Below are positions 50,101-61,120 of a stretch of 64,000 bases of DNA, one piece after another; position 1 is the stretch's first letter, and the number at the start of each line of letters is the position of its first letter. The notes beneath the pieces were generated by a model. The model was not told the origin of the DNA. It searched no databases and saw only the letters and a program-made list of their open reading frames with translations. Source of the DNA: Raphanus sativus (taxonomy: Eukaryota; Streptophyta; Magnoliopsida; Brassicales; Brassicaceae); contig NC_079517.1 of NCBI RefSeq assembly GCF_000801105.2, positions 10,540,001-10,604,000 on the forward strand, read 5' to 3'. A program made the translations under genes and the position numbers.

Positions 50101-52635
50101 AATGACACTCCCGTGGTCCATGAACAACACTTAAAATCCGAGTGACATGGTCTATTACCATGATAGAACTTGGCCGAATTCTTTGTGATACAAAGATCAC
50201 TAGCTAATGCTTGGGAACACATAGATTTACATGTAATGATAATATGCATCAGGCCATATAAAGTGAGCATAGATATTTCCATCTAAAGATGATAAAGGAT
50301 CATGATCCAGACATAGACCATCCTAAGAGATTATGTTTAGACCACCACAATAATATGTGCCGTCTAGGATGGAACCTCATAAGAAGATGAGATAAGATTG
50401 GGAATATATGTTGGATATGAGAAAGCTTTCTCCCACGATTTTATAAGAAACCTTGAGCCAAATATGGGTGATCAGATTAAGGCAAGGTTCACGGATTGTA
50501 TGATTAAATCCGACTATCCAACATCAGGGGGAGAAAGAAATAAGCTGGTACAAGTATAAAGAAATGGAATGATATTAACCATCCTTGTCTTGGCAAGATC
50601 CTCGGACCAGAGAATATGATTTAAGACGTCCAAAAAAAAGATCATACAAAGCTAGCTAAAAGAATGCCAGACAGATTAGACCCGAAAAGAAAAGAAAAAG
50701 AATGACTAAGTCATACCAGCTTAAGCACCACGAAATTAATGTCCTAGAAGAGACATAATCAAGTTGCTATAGAGTCTAAAGATAGACCAATATGTTCCAT
50801 AAGATAAGGAACCTCAGAAATGAAAAGAAAGGTGCATAGAAATGACATATCTGAGGTCATAAGAGAAACCAGACCAGACATTGAGATAAGGCTGCGCAGC
50901 TAAACATCTAAAATACCAGACCATGTAGTTTGGGACGCCAAACTGCAAGGTAAATGAAGGTTCTTAGTAAGAATGAAATCTCTAATCGATTAGTTCATGT
51001 CTGGAACACAATGGAACACTATAAAAGAAGTGTCGACACATAAAAGATAAAGATGCATAAGAAAATAACACTTGAGTTTAAAAGATATAAGCGAGGATCA
51101 GAACCGACGAGAATACAAGAATGCATTCATAGACTAAAGGAAACCGTGGGGGTTCAAAGAAAGATTTAAAGAATCTATAAAAGAGATGGGTGTATTGGCC
51201 ATATATAGAAACACCATCTGATAAGATAAAACCAGTGAAAAATAGGTCTTGTGTGGGAAAGGAAAAGAAATCGTGAGACATGGACTAAGGTGTTCATATT
51301 CCTATTTAAAGTATTCAAGGAATGGCTTGATTACACAAGGATACTCACAGAGACCAAAGGAACAGATTATAAGGAGATATACTCCTATGTGGTGGATGCT
51401 ACTACAAATTCGAAAAGGTCTGGATATAAGTAGAAAGAAATGTAGTAAGTAGCATATTGATCACTGGATAAAGAAATGATAAAAGTATCAAAAAGATGAG
51501 AAGAAATTCTCATATAATAGTTTTGTTCCTAAGCTATTCATGGACTGAAACAAGGCAGCTGCGAATGATAGACTAAGAAAATAATTAGTACAACCAGTCC
51601 ATATATCCCTATAGAGGATATTATAATTCCTTGTGTTATGTTTATAACAAACCAACCTAAAGAGAGGTTCAATGATTTCAATGATACAAGTTATCAATTG
51701 ATTAAGCATGCTATGTCTTACATATGGTAAAACTGCAGAAAAATCATAGCCGTGTGAGTGTGTGAATGATTAAGTTAGCACACCTAAAGTGAGAACCATA
51801 ATCTAAGATAGTGACCAGAAGCATACCTGGTCGTGGCTTAATAAGTATAGTATTGCTAAAGGCAAGAAAAGATCGATAGCTATGTATAAAAGACATGAGT
51901 GCATTTGACTGCGAATTCATAGTTTGATGAGTTCCATTGCAGCAAATAATTATTTATGGTTTTACCTTAGACACTCATGGTAATGGACGTGTATAGACAA
52001 GGTCTATAACATAACATTGATCGACAAAAGGAAATAAAGAAAGACTGGCTACAATGGATAAAACAATTGGCACATACGAAGAGAAATAAGTCCAAATGGG
52101 CAAAAGATATAAAGAGAAGTGGTTCGTATGTGTTTGGGTCAGAAGACTCAATATATATTGAATGTCCACGTTTTGATAAAGCCATATAACCAAAGTATAT
52201 CCGTTGGACATTAAAAGGACCTGCAAGTAAAGTTTTATTGCAGACTATAAAGTCCATCCGAGCATCGTTCGAAGCGCCATCAGTCCGACCAAGACATGGA
52301 GTGATCAGCATCAAAGATGTACATCCTGACCACATCTTTATGGAGTTTCAAAGACATCAAGACGTCCAACATTCACTAGTTCATTCAAGGAAAATCCAGT
52401 TGATCATCTTCACCAAGTCACATGCAGCTTCAACGTTCAGGAAGACTCGGATACCAGATGGAATGCGTCTACTACAGTGATGCATTCATCAGGGGGAGTT
52501 CATGTGTTGTACTCTTTTTCCTGTCCATGGTTTCCCATTTTGCCACATTGGTTTTGGGGTTTTCCAGGAGAGGTTTTAATGAGGCAACATTAAGCATGCA
52601 ACGAACCAGTACCGCATGTGTCGATCAAGGGGGAG

Positions 52636-52820
52636 TGTTATGTACCAGATTGTGATCGACATAACCGGACCGACCAGGATCGTACCGACCGCATGAGATA
52701 ATGCTTATCGACTGTTGTACTTATCCACTTAGGATAAACACGACCTGATGTATATATATATGTAAGACCTCTGGTCGAGATTAATAATAGAAACACGTTT
52801 CTCCACTTAGTTTTACAACA
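52636..52820 (+). repeat. 3' LTR, copia copy B
   Basis: 185 bp, with a few private substitutions relative to the other three LTRs (for example GGATCG for GGACCG, and CTCC for CCCC). Confidence 0.88.
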
Positions 52821-53154
52821 AATTAAACTTTAAATAAGCCTAAAGCATTTGATACCTCTTATTAGTAATATTTTGAAAAAAAAAACGAGAAGATAAAGAG
52901 TTCCTATCTTTTCTTTTGGCATATAAATATTTTGTGGCTCCACTTAAGATAAACACGACCTGATGTATATATATATGTAAGACCTCTGGTCGAGATTAAT
53001 AATAGAAACACGTTTTCCCACTTAGTTTTACAACAAATTAAACTTTAAATAAGCCTAAAGCATTTGATACCTCTTATTAGTAATATTTTGAAAAAAAAAA
53101 CGAGAAGATAAAGAGTTCCAATCTTTTCTTTTGGCATATAAATATTTTGTGGCT
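52725..53154 (+). repeat. 215-bp tandem duplication of LTR end plus flank
   Basis: 52725-52939 and 52940-53154 match over the last 96 bp of the LTR, the AATTA and about 115 bp of flank (to TTTTGTGGCT). The second copy carries the GTTTTCCCACTT variant seen in copy A's 3' LTR (46111-46118 region), not the copy B variant. Confidence 0.8.
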
Positions 53155-54159
53155 GCATTCCATTACTTTTGTCCCCATAGAAATTATGACCCTCCACAAT
53201 GCAACAAACCTAGCTGCTGGATTTGTATATGAAAGGCTATATAAGGGCCAATCTTTCAGTGAATGGGCCATACTAATTTTGGATGAAAGCCCAATCCTAA
53301 TCTGCAGCGAACTTTTTGGGAAAAATATATCGAGGGTTATTAGACAAGTATATGTGTACAGATATTGATGCTACATGAAACACACACAAATGAAATGATA
53401 TATACAGAAAACCAAACTTAGTTCTCATTTATCTTAGTTTGAGACAACAAAAAGAAAACAATAAGTGATAACTTCATATAACGGAAAAATGAGAAACACG
53501 AGTGGGCTAGTTACATATCAAACCATTGGGGTGAAAAGTTTTTATATATGAATTTGGCTAAGATATTAAAGGGGTCAAACTACTGAAACTCAGCCAATTA
53601 CTCTATATACAAATTTATACCTAAATTTGATTAAATTTTAATTTTGATATGGCTCAAGTGACCCATATGCTTCTTATCTGCCTCCGACACTAGATGACAT
53701 GGTCCATCTAGTTACACTTTGTTCCTCATGTTTTTCTGAACCTAATGGGCTACTTGGAGAAAAATAATATTTCTTTTGTTATATAGTAAAAACTTTATTT
53801 TAAAATAAATGTAGTTTTATAATTTTAATGTAAATTTATTAATAATATTTTCTAATTTATTTTATTGGTTAAAATATAGTTAGATGTATAGGTAATGATA
53901 TTTTAGTTTTTGAAATATGTAGGCTTTGAATGGTAACCAAGTAAACGAAGGGAAACACTATATTCCTCAATATTCCTTAACCAATTTACCATTCGTGAGG
54001 AATAGTATTTCCTTTTTATTCCTTTTCGTTCCTTAATTCGTAGAGAATTATAGAACATATTTGTTCCTTATTAATTTTGATAAGGAATCATTATTCTTCA
54101 TCATTCCTTAAATTTTGTTCCTACTCATTCTTTAACCTGCGCTTTGCGCAGGGTGAATT
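53155..54159. other. Intergenic with MITE remnants
   Basis: No gene is visible. 53770-53920 resembles the interior of the Stowaway-like MITEs at 31042 and 38990. GGCTTTGAATGGTAACCA near 53922 looks like one end of a hAT-type MITE, but no matching second end is found. A 7-bp-stem hairpin (54136-54152) lies just left of the LINE. Confidence 0.4.
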
Positions 54160-57100
54160 TTATGATAAATATTTTTTTTTTTTTTTTTTTTGTCGTCGAC
54201 TTTTACAAACTCATATAGACTCTGTAAACCATGTTGGTGGCTCGTCATCCATGTGCACAACAAAAGACGCTTGAGTTCTAGCCCCTCGTGCTAGTCCATC
54301 GGCCTTCTTGTTTTGTGTGCGTGGTACATAAATGATCTCTGAGCTGTGGAAGTTCTCCCGCAAGTTCTTGATATCTGCCAGATAGCTATCGAAAGCAGGC
54401 CATTCTTCTGGTTCAGACACCATCTTTACCAATTGAGAACAGTCTGTTGCAAACGTGACCGTAAATTGATGCAAATTCCTCATGCACTCCATTGCCCAAA
54501 TTAATGCTTCTATCTCAGAATGAAGAGGAGATAGAGAAGCCCGTACATTCCTTGCCCCCATTAATCCCGCAAAACCTTCTAGGGTGCTATACCACCCTTG
54601 ACCAGAAAATACATCTTTGTCTTTCCAAGAGCCATCCGTGAAACACCAACGTCCTGGGATGATCGGTAAGCTCGGATTTGGTCGATCTATTACCTGTGCG
54701 GATACCACCTGGGCGTCTTCCCAACTCTTTGTTTCAGTTACTGCGATTTTTAGTGTATCTCTAGGATCAATATCCAAATTGCTGAAAACCTTATTATTCC
54801 TTCCTTTCCAAATGTACCATAATATCCAAGCAAAGTGATGATCCTCCATTTTGGGAGAAACCCTCCAGAACAAATGATCCATATTCGTATAAAGAGACTC
54901 TGTCGGGAATATATGTGGGCTAGTTGGTATCTGAGATAAAGCCCACACTTGACGGGCTGGAGGACACTCAAAAAACACGTGGTTTATTGATTCCTCTGAA
55001 GCTCCACATCGATCACAACATATGTCTCCCGTAAGTCCCCGAGCATGTAAATTCTTCCTAACCGCTATACACCCTGATACCAGTTGCCACAGAAAATGTT
55101 TAAGCTTTGGTGGGCAGCGAATTTTCCAACAATTCGCCTTTAGAACATCTACTGTAGGTCCAAATGTTGACATAGGTTTTTCCTTGTCAGGATACACCCT
55201 TTCTAATTGGTACCCAGATTTAACTGAATACTTGCCATTTTGTGTAAAATGCCATCCATCTCTATCTTCCCTCTGAACTTTACTAATTGGGATACTTTCT
55301 ATGATTTGTACGTCTTGGGGATCCACGAGAGCCCTAATTGCCTGAGAATTCCATTTTTTCAAATCGGCATCAATAAGTTGATCAACCGTGAGATCGGGGT
55401 AACTAGTAGCATGTTTTTTGTTTGCTGGTCTCGGGCGAGTGGTTGGGAGCCAGGGATCATTCCACACAGAGATGGATGATCCTGTTCCCACCCGTTTAAT
55501 TAGTCCTTTGCTAACCAGAGATCTAGCTGAAGAAATACTTCGCCATCCATAAGATGGAGAATAAGAGCGGATCGGGTCCAGGGGTGAGGCATTCCTGAAA
55601 TACCGTCCTTTGAAAACTCGAGAAAACAAAGTGGTAGGTTTCTCGATCAGTCGCCATAATTGCTTGGCCAGCATAGCCGTGTTAAAATCTGATATTTCTT
55701 TAAACCCCAGGCCTCCTTCTTCCTTAGTAAGGCATACTTTGTCCCATGATTTCCAGTGCATTCCTTTTGTGCTGCCTCCTGGGCTCCACCAAAATTGTGC
55801 TACCACACTCGTTAATTTCTTTGTGATTGCTTTTGGCAACCGATAGCAAGACATCACATGATTAGGCAGGGCAGTAGCCACTGATTTAATAATTACCTCC
55901 TTTCCTCCTTTCGTAAAAAACTTGAAAGTCCAACCATTAATCCTACTGTTTAAGCGATCTTGAAGAAACCCAAATACTTGAATTTTAGATCCTCCAAGAT
56001 TTTCCGGCAATCCCAGATAAGATCCCATACCACCCACATTCTGAATATCCAAAATATTTCTCATTTCCTGTCTACAAGATTCCTCGATCTTATGGCCAAA
56101 TTGAATAGATGATTTTTGAAAGTTAATGCGTTGACCAGACACTGCCTCATACTCCTTTAATATCTTGAGGATAGTTTGACATTCGTCCTTTTGTGCCTTG
56201 CAGAAAAAAAGACTATCATCCGCAAATAGCAGATGAGAAATTGAGGGACACGCCCGAGCCACCTTCATCCCGGTAATTTGTTTATTCCGTTCTGCCTTCT
56301 TAATATTTGTAATTAAAGCCTCCGTGCACATGATGAATAAATATGGTGACAAAGGATCTCCTTGCCGTAAACCTCTCTGCGGAATTATTTGTCCACGTGG
56401 TTGACCATTTAATAAAACCCTATACTGCACTGAAGAAATGCACTCCATGAGTAATTTAACCCAATGAGAATCAAAGCCCATCCTGTGAAGGATAGCTTGT
56501 ATAAAATCCCATTCTATTCGATCATATGCTTTACTCATGTCCGTTTTGATTGCCATATATTTCCCTTGACAAGATTTATTCGCTCTTAGCCCATGAAACA
56601 TCTCTTGAGCAATCAGAACATTGTCCGATATCAATCTTCCTGCCACAAAGGCCGATTGAGTCTCTGAAATAAGTAGTGGAAGATAGATTTTTAGTCTCTG
56701 ACATAAAACCTTGGAGATAATCTTATACCCAACATTACACAGACTGATTGGCCGTAATTCTGTCATCCTCGTAGGCCTATCCGTCTTTGGAATCATACAA
56801 ATGTTTGTAATGTTTAACCTTTCGTCCATTGTCCCCGTGACTAAAAAATTATTTACCAGAGCTACCACATCATGTTTTATAATGTGCCATGAATGCTGGA
56901 AAAACAATGCCGTCATTCCATCGGGTCCAGGTGCCTTTTCTGGGTGCATCATAAATAAAGCCTGTCGCACCTCTTCTTCCGTTGCCAGTCTTAATAAGCG
57001 TTGATTCATCTGTGGGGTAATATCTGGTCTTATATCTTCCAGGAAACTGTCAAAATCTGAGGGAGCCGTTGTACCAAATAACTCAGTAAAATAATCTACT

Positions 57101-57989
57101 GCCACCTTCTCCACACCATTATCCTCGGTAATCCAATTCCCATTGTTATCATGGAGACCCACAATCCGATTGCGTGTTCTTCTTTGTTTCGTCAAGGCAT
57201 GATAAAAATTCGTATTGAGATCCCCATAGACATGCCACATGTTCCGACTTTTCTGCTGCCAATATTCTTCTTCATCCTTATATGCCTCTTGTAATTTCCG
57301 TGATACCTCCATAATATCCTCTTGAGTCCTGGAATTATCCATCTGTACCTCCTCAAGAGCTTTTTGTAGTTCCTTAATTTTATCCTTACCAAATGGGGGG
57401 TTATCCTTTCTCCATTTAGCAATCTCATGACGGCAGTTGCTAATTTTTGTTACAATATCACCATTTTCATTCTCCTGGTCATTCGACCAACCCATAGCAA
57501 TAGAATCCATTAGTCCATCTTTTCCAATCCATCTCTTATCGAACCGGAATTGCCCTCGCCTTTTAGGGATTTTATCCTCCATAACAGCCACTACAGGCCT
57601 GTGATCCGATCCTACCATTCCTAAATATTCTGTGTAAGAGCATGAAAAAAGAGTGTGCCAATCTTCATTTGCTAATGCCCGATCTAGGCGACACCGAACC
57701 ATAAAAGCCCCCTTCCCTTTCCCTCTCCGTCCTTGCCAGGAAAGTTTATTCCCCCTTGCCGGAAATTCCAGTAAACCACTATTCCGGATCATATTATTAA
57801 AAGGTACAAAAGAATCTGGATGTCTCAACGCTCCCCCGTCCTTTTCGTGATTTCCCGTAATTTCATTAAAATCTCCTATCAGGAACCACGGTTCAGATCG
57901 TACTAGTCCGTATCTAGTTAATCGTTCCCAAACCTGTTCCCTTAATTTTTGGACCGGTTCCCCATATACAAAAGTTATGATAAATATTT
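54160..57989 (-). mobile_element. 5'-truncated L1-type LINE with 15-bp TSD
   Basis: TTATGATAAATATTT at 54160-54174 and 57975-57989 is a perfect 15-bp target duplication. The A tail is 20 nt, seen as T's at 54172-54191, partly overlapping the TSD. The body ends on the minus strand with GTAAAAGTCGACGAC before the tail. At the other end the sequence stops inside the endonuclease domain, so ORF1 and the N-terminal part of ORF2 are missing. A perfect TSD, a clean tail and an open frame mark a recent insertion. Confidence 0.92.
54211..57974 (-). CDS. LINE ORF2 (partial): endonuclease C-terminus, reverse transcriptase, zf-RVT, RNase H
   Basis: The open frame runs without a stop from the truncation point (first codon at 57972) to a TGA at 54211, about 1253 codons. 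I saw no true start; an annotation beginning at 57828 would use a TTG. Numbering from there: GDFNE (just upstream) and SDHRPV (residues 74-79) are the last endonuclease/exonuclease/phosphatase motifs. RT spans about 330-620, with KAPGPDG upstream, TDMSKAYDR and the catalytic FADD (535-538). A Cys/His zf-RVT (CPPKLKHFLW, CDRCGASEESINHVFFEC) lies near 920-990. RNase H occupies 1062-1190, with Asp1065, Glu1105, Asp1129 and Asp1177 all present. The 3' UTR is only 19 nt. Protein chemistry looks intact, but the truncated endonuclease and lost promoter make the copy inactive. Confidence 0.9.
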
Positions 57990-60069
57990 AAAATATATAA
58001 TATTGACAGATTATGTCAAATCAGCAATATCTCGGTTTTATTAGGGATAAACATGTCGGTTTAACTACATGTTTAGATTTTGTTAAAAAAAAATATGGGT
58101 TTAGGTTTGATTTGGTTTATTAAAGTCTAAGAGACCCTTAACCAAAGTAAATTCAAATTAGTTTGGTTTGATTTGTGTTCGGTTTTATTTCGATTTGGAT
58201 TGTGTTCGATTCAGTTTTAATTTAGTTTGGTTTGTGTTTGGTTCGTTTTATTTTGGTTTTGTTTGTGTTTGTTTAATTCAATCGAATTGATTCTTCTAAT
58301 ATTGTTTTAGTTACAAAAATATAATTTATAAGAACATAAACAAATCATCATTTGACACTAAGACATTATTTTCTTCATTAATATTAGTATACATTTTTAG
58401 TGGAACCTTCGAATAATTCAGATATTGATAAATTAATTGCATGATTTTAAATTTTAATTATTTTATACATTCTTCGCTTATTCACCAATCTTTCTAATTA
58501 ATACAAACATTCCTTTTACTGAAACTTATGAAAATTATATACTGCATATATCAAATGCACGCATCATATTGTGCAATATTTTATATTTACCATTTATTTT
58601 CTGTTTTTTGAAGATTATGAAATTATAAAATAATAATTATATATATTAAATAACTAAAAATAAATTACTATATGTAATAAATTGGTGTGCGCATATAAAT
58701 CAAACGATCACTCTTTTTTCAGCAATCATTTTAGGGTAAATAAATCAAAACAATCACTCTTATTTGTCGCATATAATATGTAATTAAATTTAAATGATAT
58801 GAACATAGATATTATTTTTAATATTGATTTTATTAAATGAGGTTTCTACTCATATGATTTTATGATTATTTGCATATTTTTGAAACAAAATTTTACACCA
58901 ACGATTTTTTTTTAGTGTGGATGTTTAGTAGTTTCAATGATTTATAATCATTTTAAAAAAATGAAGATTTCAAAATTAAAATATTAACTTTTCAATATAT
59001 GTTCAATGCAAATATCAAAATATTAGTATGTATTTTCATACGATATATAGTTTAATTTAAACGATAAGAAATATATATATATACATATATAAATCTATTA
59101 AAATGAAATTATTTATTCATACGGTCTTATAATCATTGTATCCTAATATAAAAAAAAATAAACCTTGATCACAAAAGTTTATAAAAGATTTTTAAGTTTT
59201 AGTAATTTATACTCGTTTTGAAAAATTCAAAATAAAACATGTACAAAAAATCTAATTTTTTATTATATCACTAATGTAATTGTGTAATTTATTTTAATAA
59301 TAAAGAATTAAACAAAAATGATAGGAAGTATACAAATTGTTATCAAATTTTTATTATTTAAGATTATTAATTGTCGTATATATATTTTAATCACATTAGA
59401 TAATTCCGTAGGTTTTATTTAAGGAAAGATATATGCGACCAATGTAATGCTATAAAGTATAATTTTTAGAATATAGTTTATATAAGGTGCTTGAGAATTT
59501 TTTGAAATAGGATATGGAAAGCATACACAAGTGCCATATAGGATGGAGTCCTTTTTTAATTTTTATAAAACTAAGGTTCATATTTTTTAAATGGTTCCCA
59601 AACAATATATATGGGATACCGTAACACTAAAAGACTTTTTTTTTCAAAATAACACATGCAAGATATTATTCTATTAAATAAATTAAGTAAAAATAAAATA
59701 AGCATAGACAATATTATTTTTTGTAAATTTTTTTTCTATGTATAATTTTGTATAACCCGTAGAACCGTGCATGTGAGTTTTATATTGAAACAAACGTAAA
59801 ATAATATATAGTGTGAACGCATTTATGTAGAGTTTGGCCGAGAGCTCTCTACACGTGACACGTAAGCGTATTTGTTCTCAAATCGTTATGAAGCTGCCAC
59901 GTGGCAAACGTAATGTGAACATATTAAATGACAATGCATCTCCTTTAATATATAGGGGATTCCTACCATTATTTTGATAGTTACTAGTTACAGCCGTAAA
60001 TTAAATATTTTTAATATCTTTACATAAATTTAAAATATCAATTAAATTGAAACGGATGGAGTTATATGA
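57990..60069. other. Intergenic, AT-rich
   Basis: No gene is visible. 58100-58290 is rich in GGTTTGGTTTG-like imperfect repeats. The rest is A/T-rich with no delimitable element. Confidence 0.4.
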
Positions 60070-60120
60070 TCTATATTATTAAAAGAGAAGTATCCATTAA
60101 AAATATTCCTTAGTTTTCAA
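60070..60120 (+). mobile_element. Helitron 5' end (partner 3' end not found)
   Basis: TCTATATTATTAAAAGAGAA after an A is the classical Brassicaceae Helitron 5' terminus. No hairpin plus CTRR was found to the right within the window, so the element is truncated or runs past the edge. Confidence 0.5.
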
Positions 60121-60344
60121 AGTTAATTACACTTCCATACCACTGAGAATTAAACTGAACTTCTTATTTTAATACTTGTCTTTTTCAGTTAGAATGTTTT
60201 TCTAAATTAAATTTGAATTAAATACACTTCATTCACTTCTCCATTGAATCAGTGTCAAATATATTTATTTTTATCAGCTTCGAAAAAAATCACTTTTATT
60301 GTAAAAAAAAATTCATAGAAATTATAAGTTAAAAAATATGAACG

Positions 60345-60955
60345 AAACAATATTACCAAATTTGAACCGAATCTAGATAAATATCCAAACGGATTTACCA
60401 TTTTGGTATTTAGAGAACCAGACCAAACCGGGTCCAAACGAAATATTTCAGATATTCGAATGTATTTGAATCATATTTATTACTTGAATATATTAGCTAC
60501 TTTTAGAGTTAATATCCAAGATATAAGTTATTTTAAAGTTGTTTAAAATATTTGAAATATAAAAAATAGTCAAAAGTAAACATATCTAAAGTAGATAAAC
60601 AATATTAAAAAAAACCAAAAATACTTAAATATATATTTATTCTCTATCCAAATATTTAAGTTAAACCTGTTTTTAATTTTTAATTTAGGTACTTTGACTT
60701 ACATTACTCAAATTTATATATTATATTATTTTTTAGATTTAGGGAAATTTACAGTATATATAAATTTTGAAAATTTAAAAATAATTTAAGCAGATTATCC
60801 GAATTCGAACTGAACCCGCAAATGATCCAAATCGAAACAGAACCAAAATTTATAAATACACGAATGAAACTGAAATATTTAAACTTGAAAATCTCAAATC
60901 CGAATAGATTTTAACCGAATTCGAGTGGATATCCAAATATCAACCCCTAATTTAA
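60345..60955. repeat. Degenerate CCGAA-rich repeat
   Basis: Both edges are rich in AACCGAAT and ATCCAAAC words, and the right edge is ATCAACCCCTAA, resembling the elements at 24505 and 27318. Diverged, with no TSD found. Confidence 0.35.
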
Positions 60956-61079
60956 TCAAATATATAAAACGATCAAATATTACAAATACATCATTTTGTA
61001 TAAATAAATAAAACCAAAACAGAAAATTAAAATCAAAATCTAGTTTATAATTTAATAGACGAAGTGTTTTCTCTGTAAT

Positions 61080-61120
61080 AACATTATCTGGAACTTAGGG
61101 AAAAAAAACATTATCTGGAA
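61080..61120 (+). repeat. Micro-insertion with 14-bp TSD (13-bp insert)
   Basis: AACATTATCTGGAA at 61080-61093 and 61107-61120, a perfect match, flanks CTTAGGGAAAAAA. Confidence 0.5.

Larger units (their letters stand above)
46988..52825 (+). mobile_element. Ty1/copia element (copy B), coding-defective
   Basis: Same organisation as copy A: 5' LTR 46993-47176 (184 bp), leader triplication about 47232-47790, gag remnant from 48747, RT remnant 51249-51433, RNase H remnant 52238-52480, and 3' LTR 52636-52820. It has the same AATTA flanks and the same upstream flank as copy A. Two independent insertions would not share flanks, so it was duplicated with its surroundings or is an assembly duplicate. 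Confidence 0.88.
46238..52826. repeat. Second copy of the ~6.6-kb duplication, starting at the gap
   Basis: Its first base corresponds to 39556, and the equivalent of 46137 falls at 52826. Sequence then continues into unique DNA. Confidence 0.9.

Noticed and set aside
40306..52825. Two independent copia insertions
   Set aside because: Both have the same TSD and the same upstream flank, so one insertion was duplicated or assembled twice.
54136..54152. Helitron 3' end just left of the LINE (7-bp-stem hairpin)
   Set aside because: No CTRR terminus follows the hairpin on either strand within a usable distance.
57828..57828. True start codon of the LINE protein
   Set aside because: The codon is TTG and the frame stays open upstream to the truncation point, so this is not the native start.
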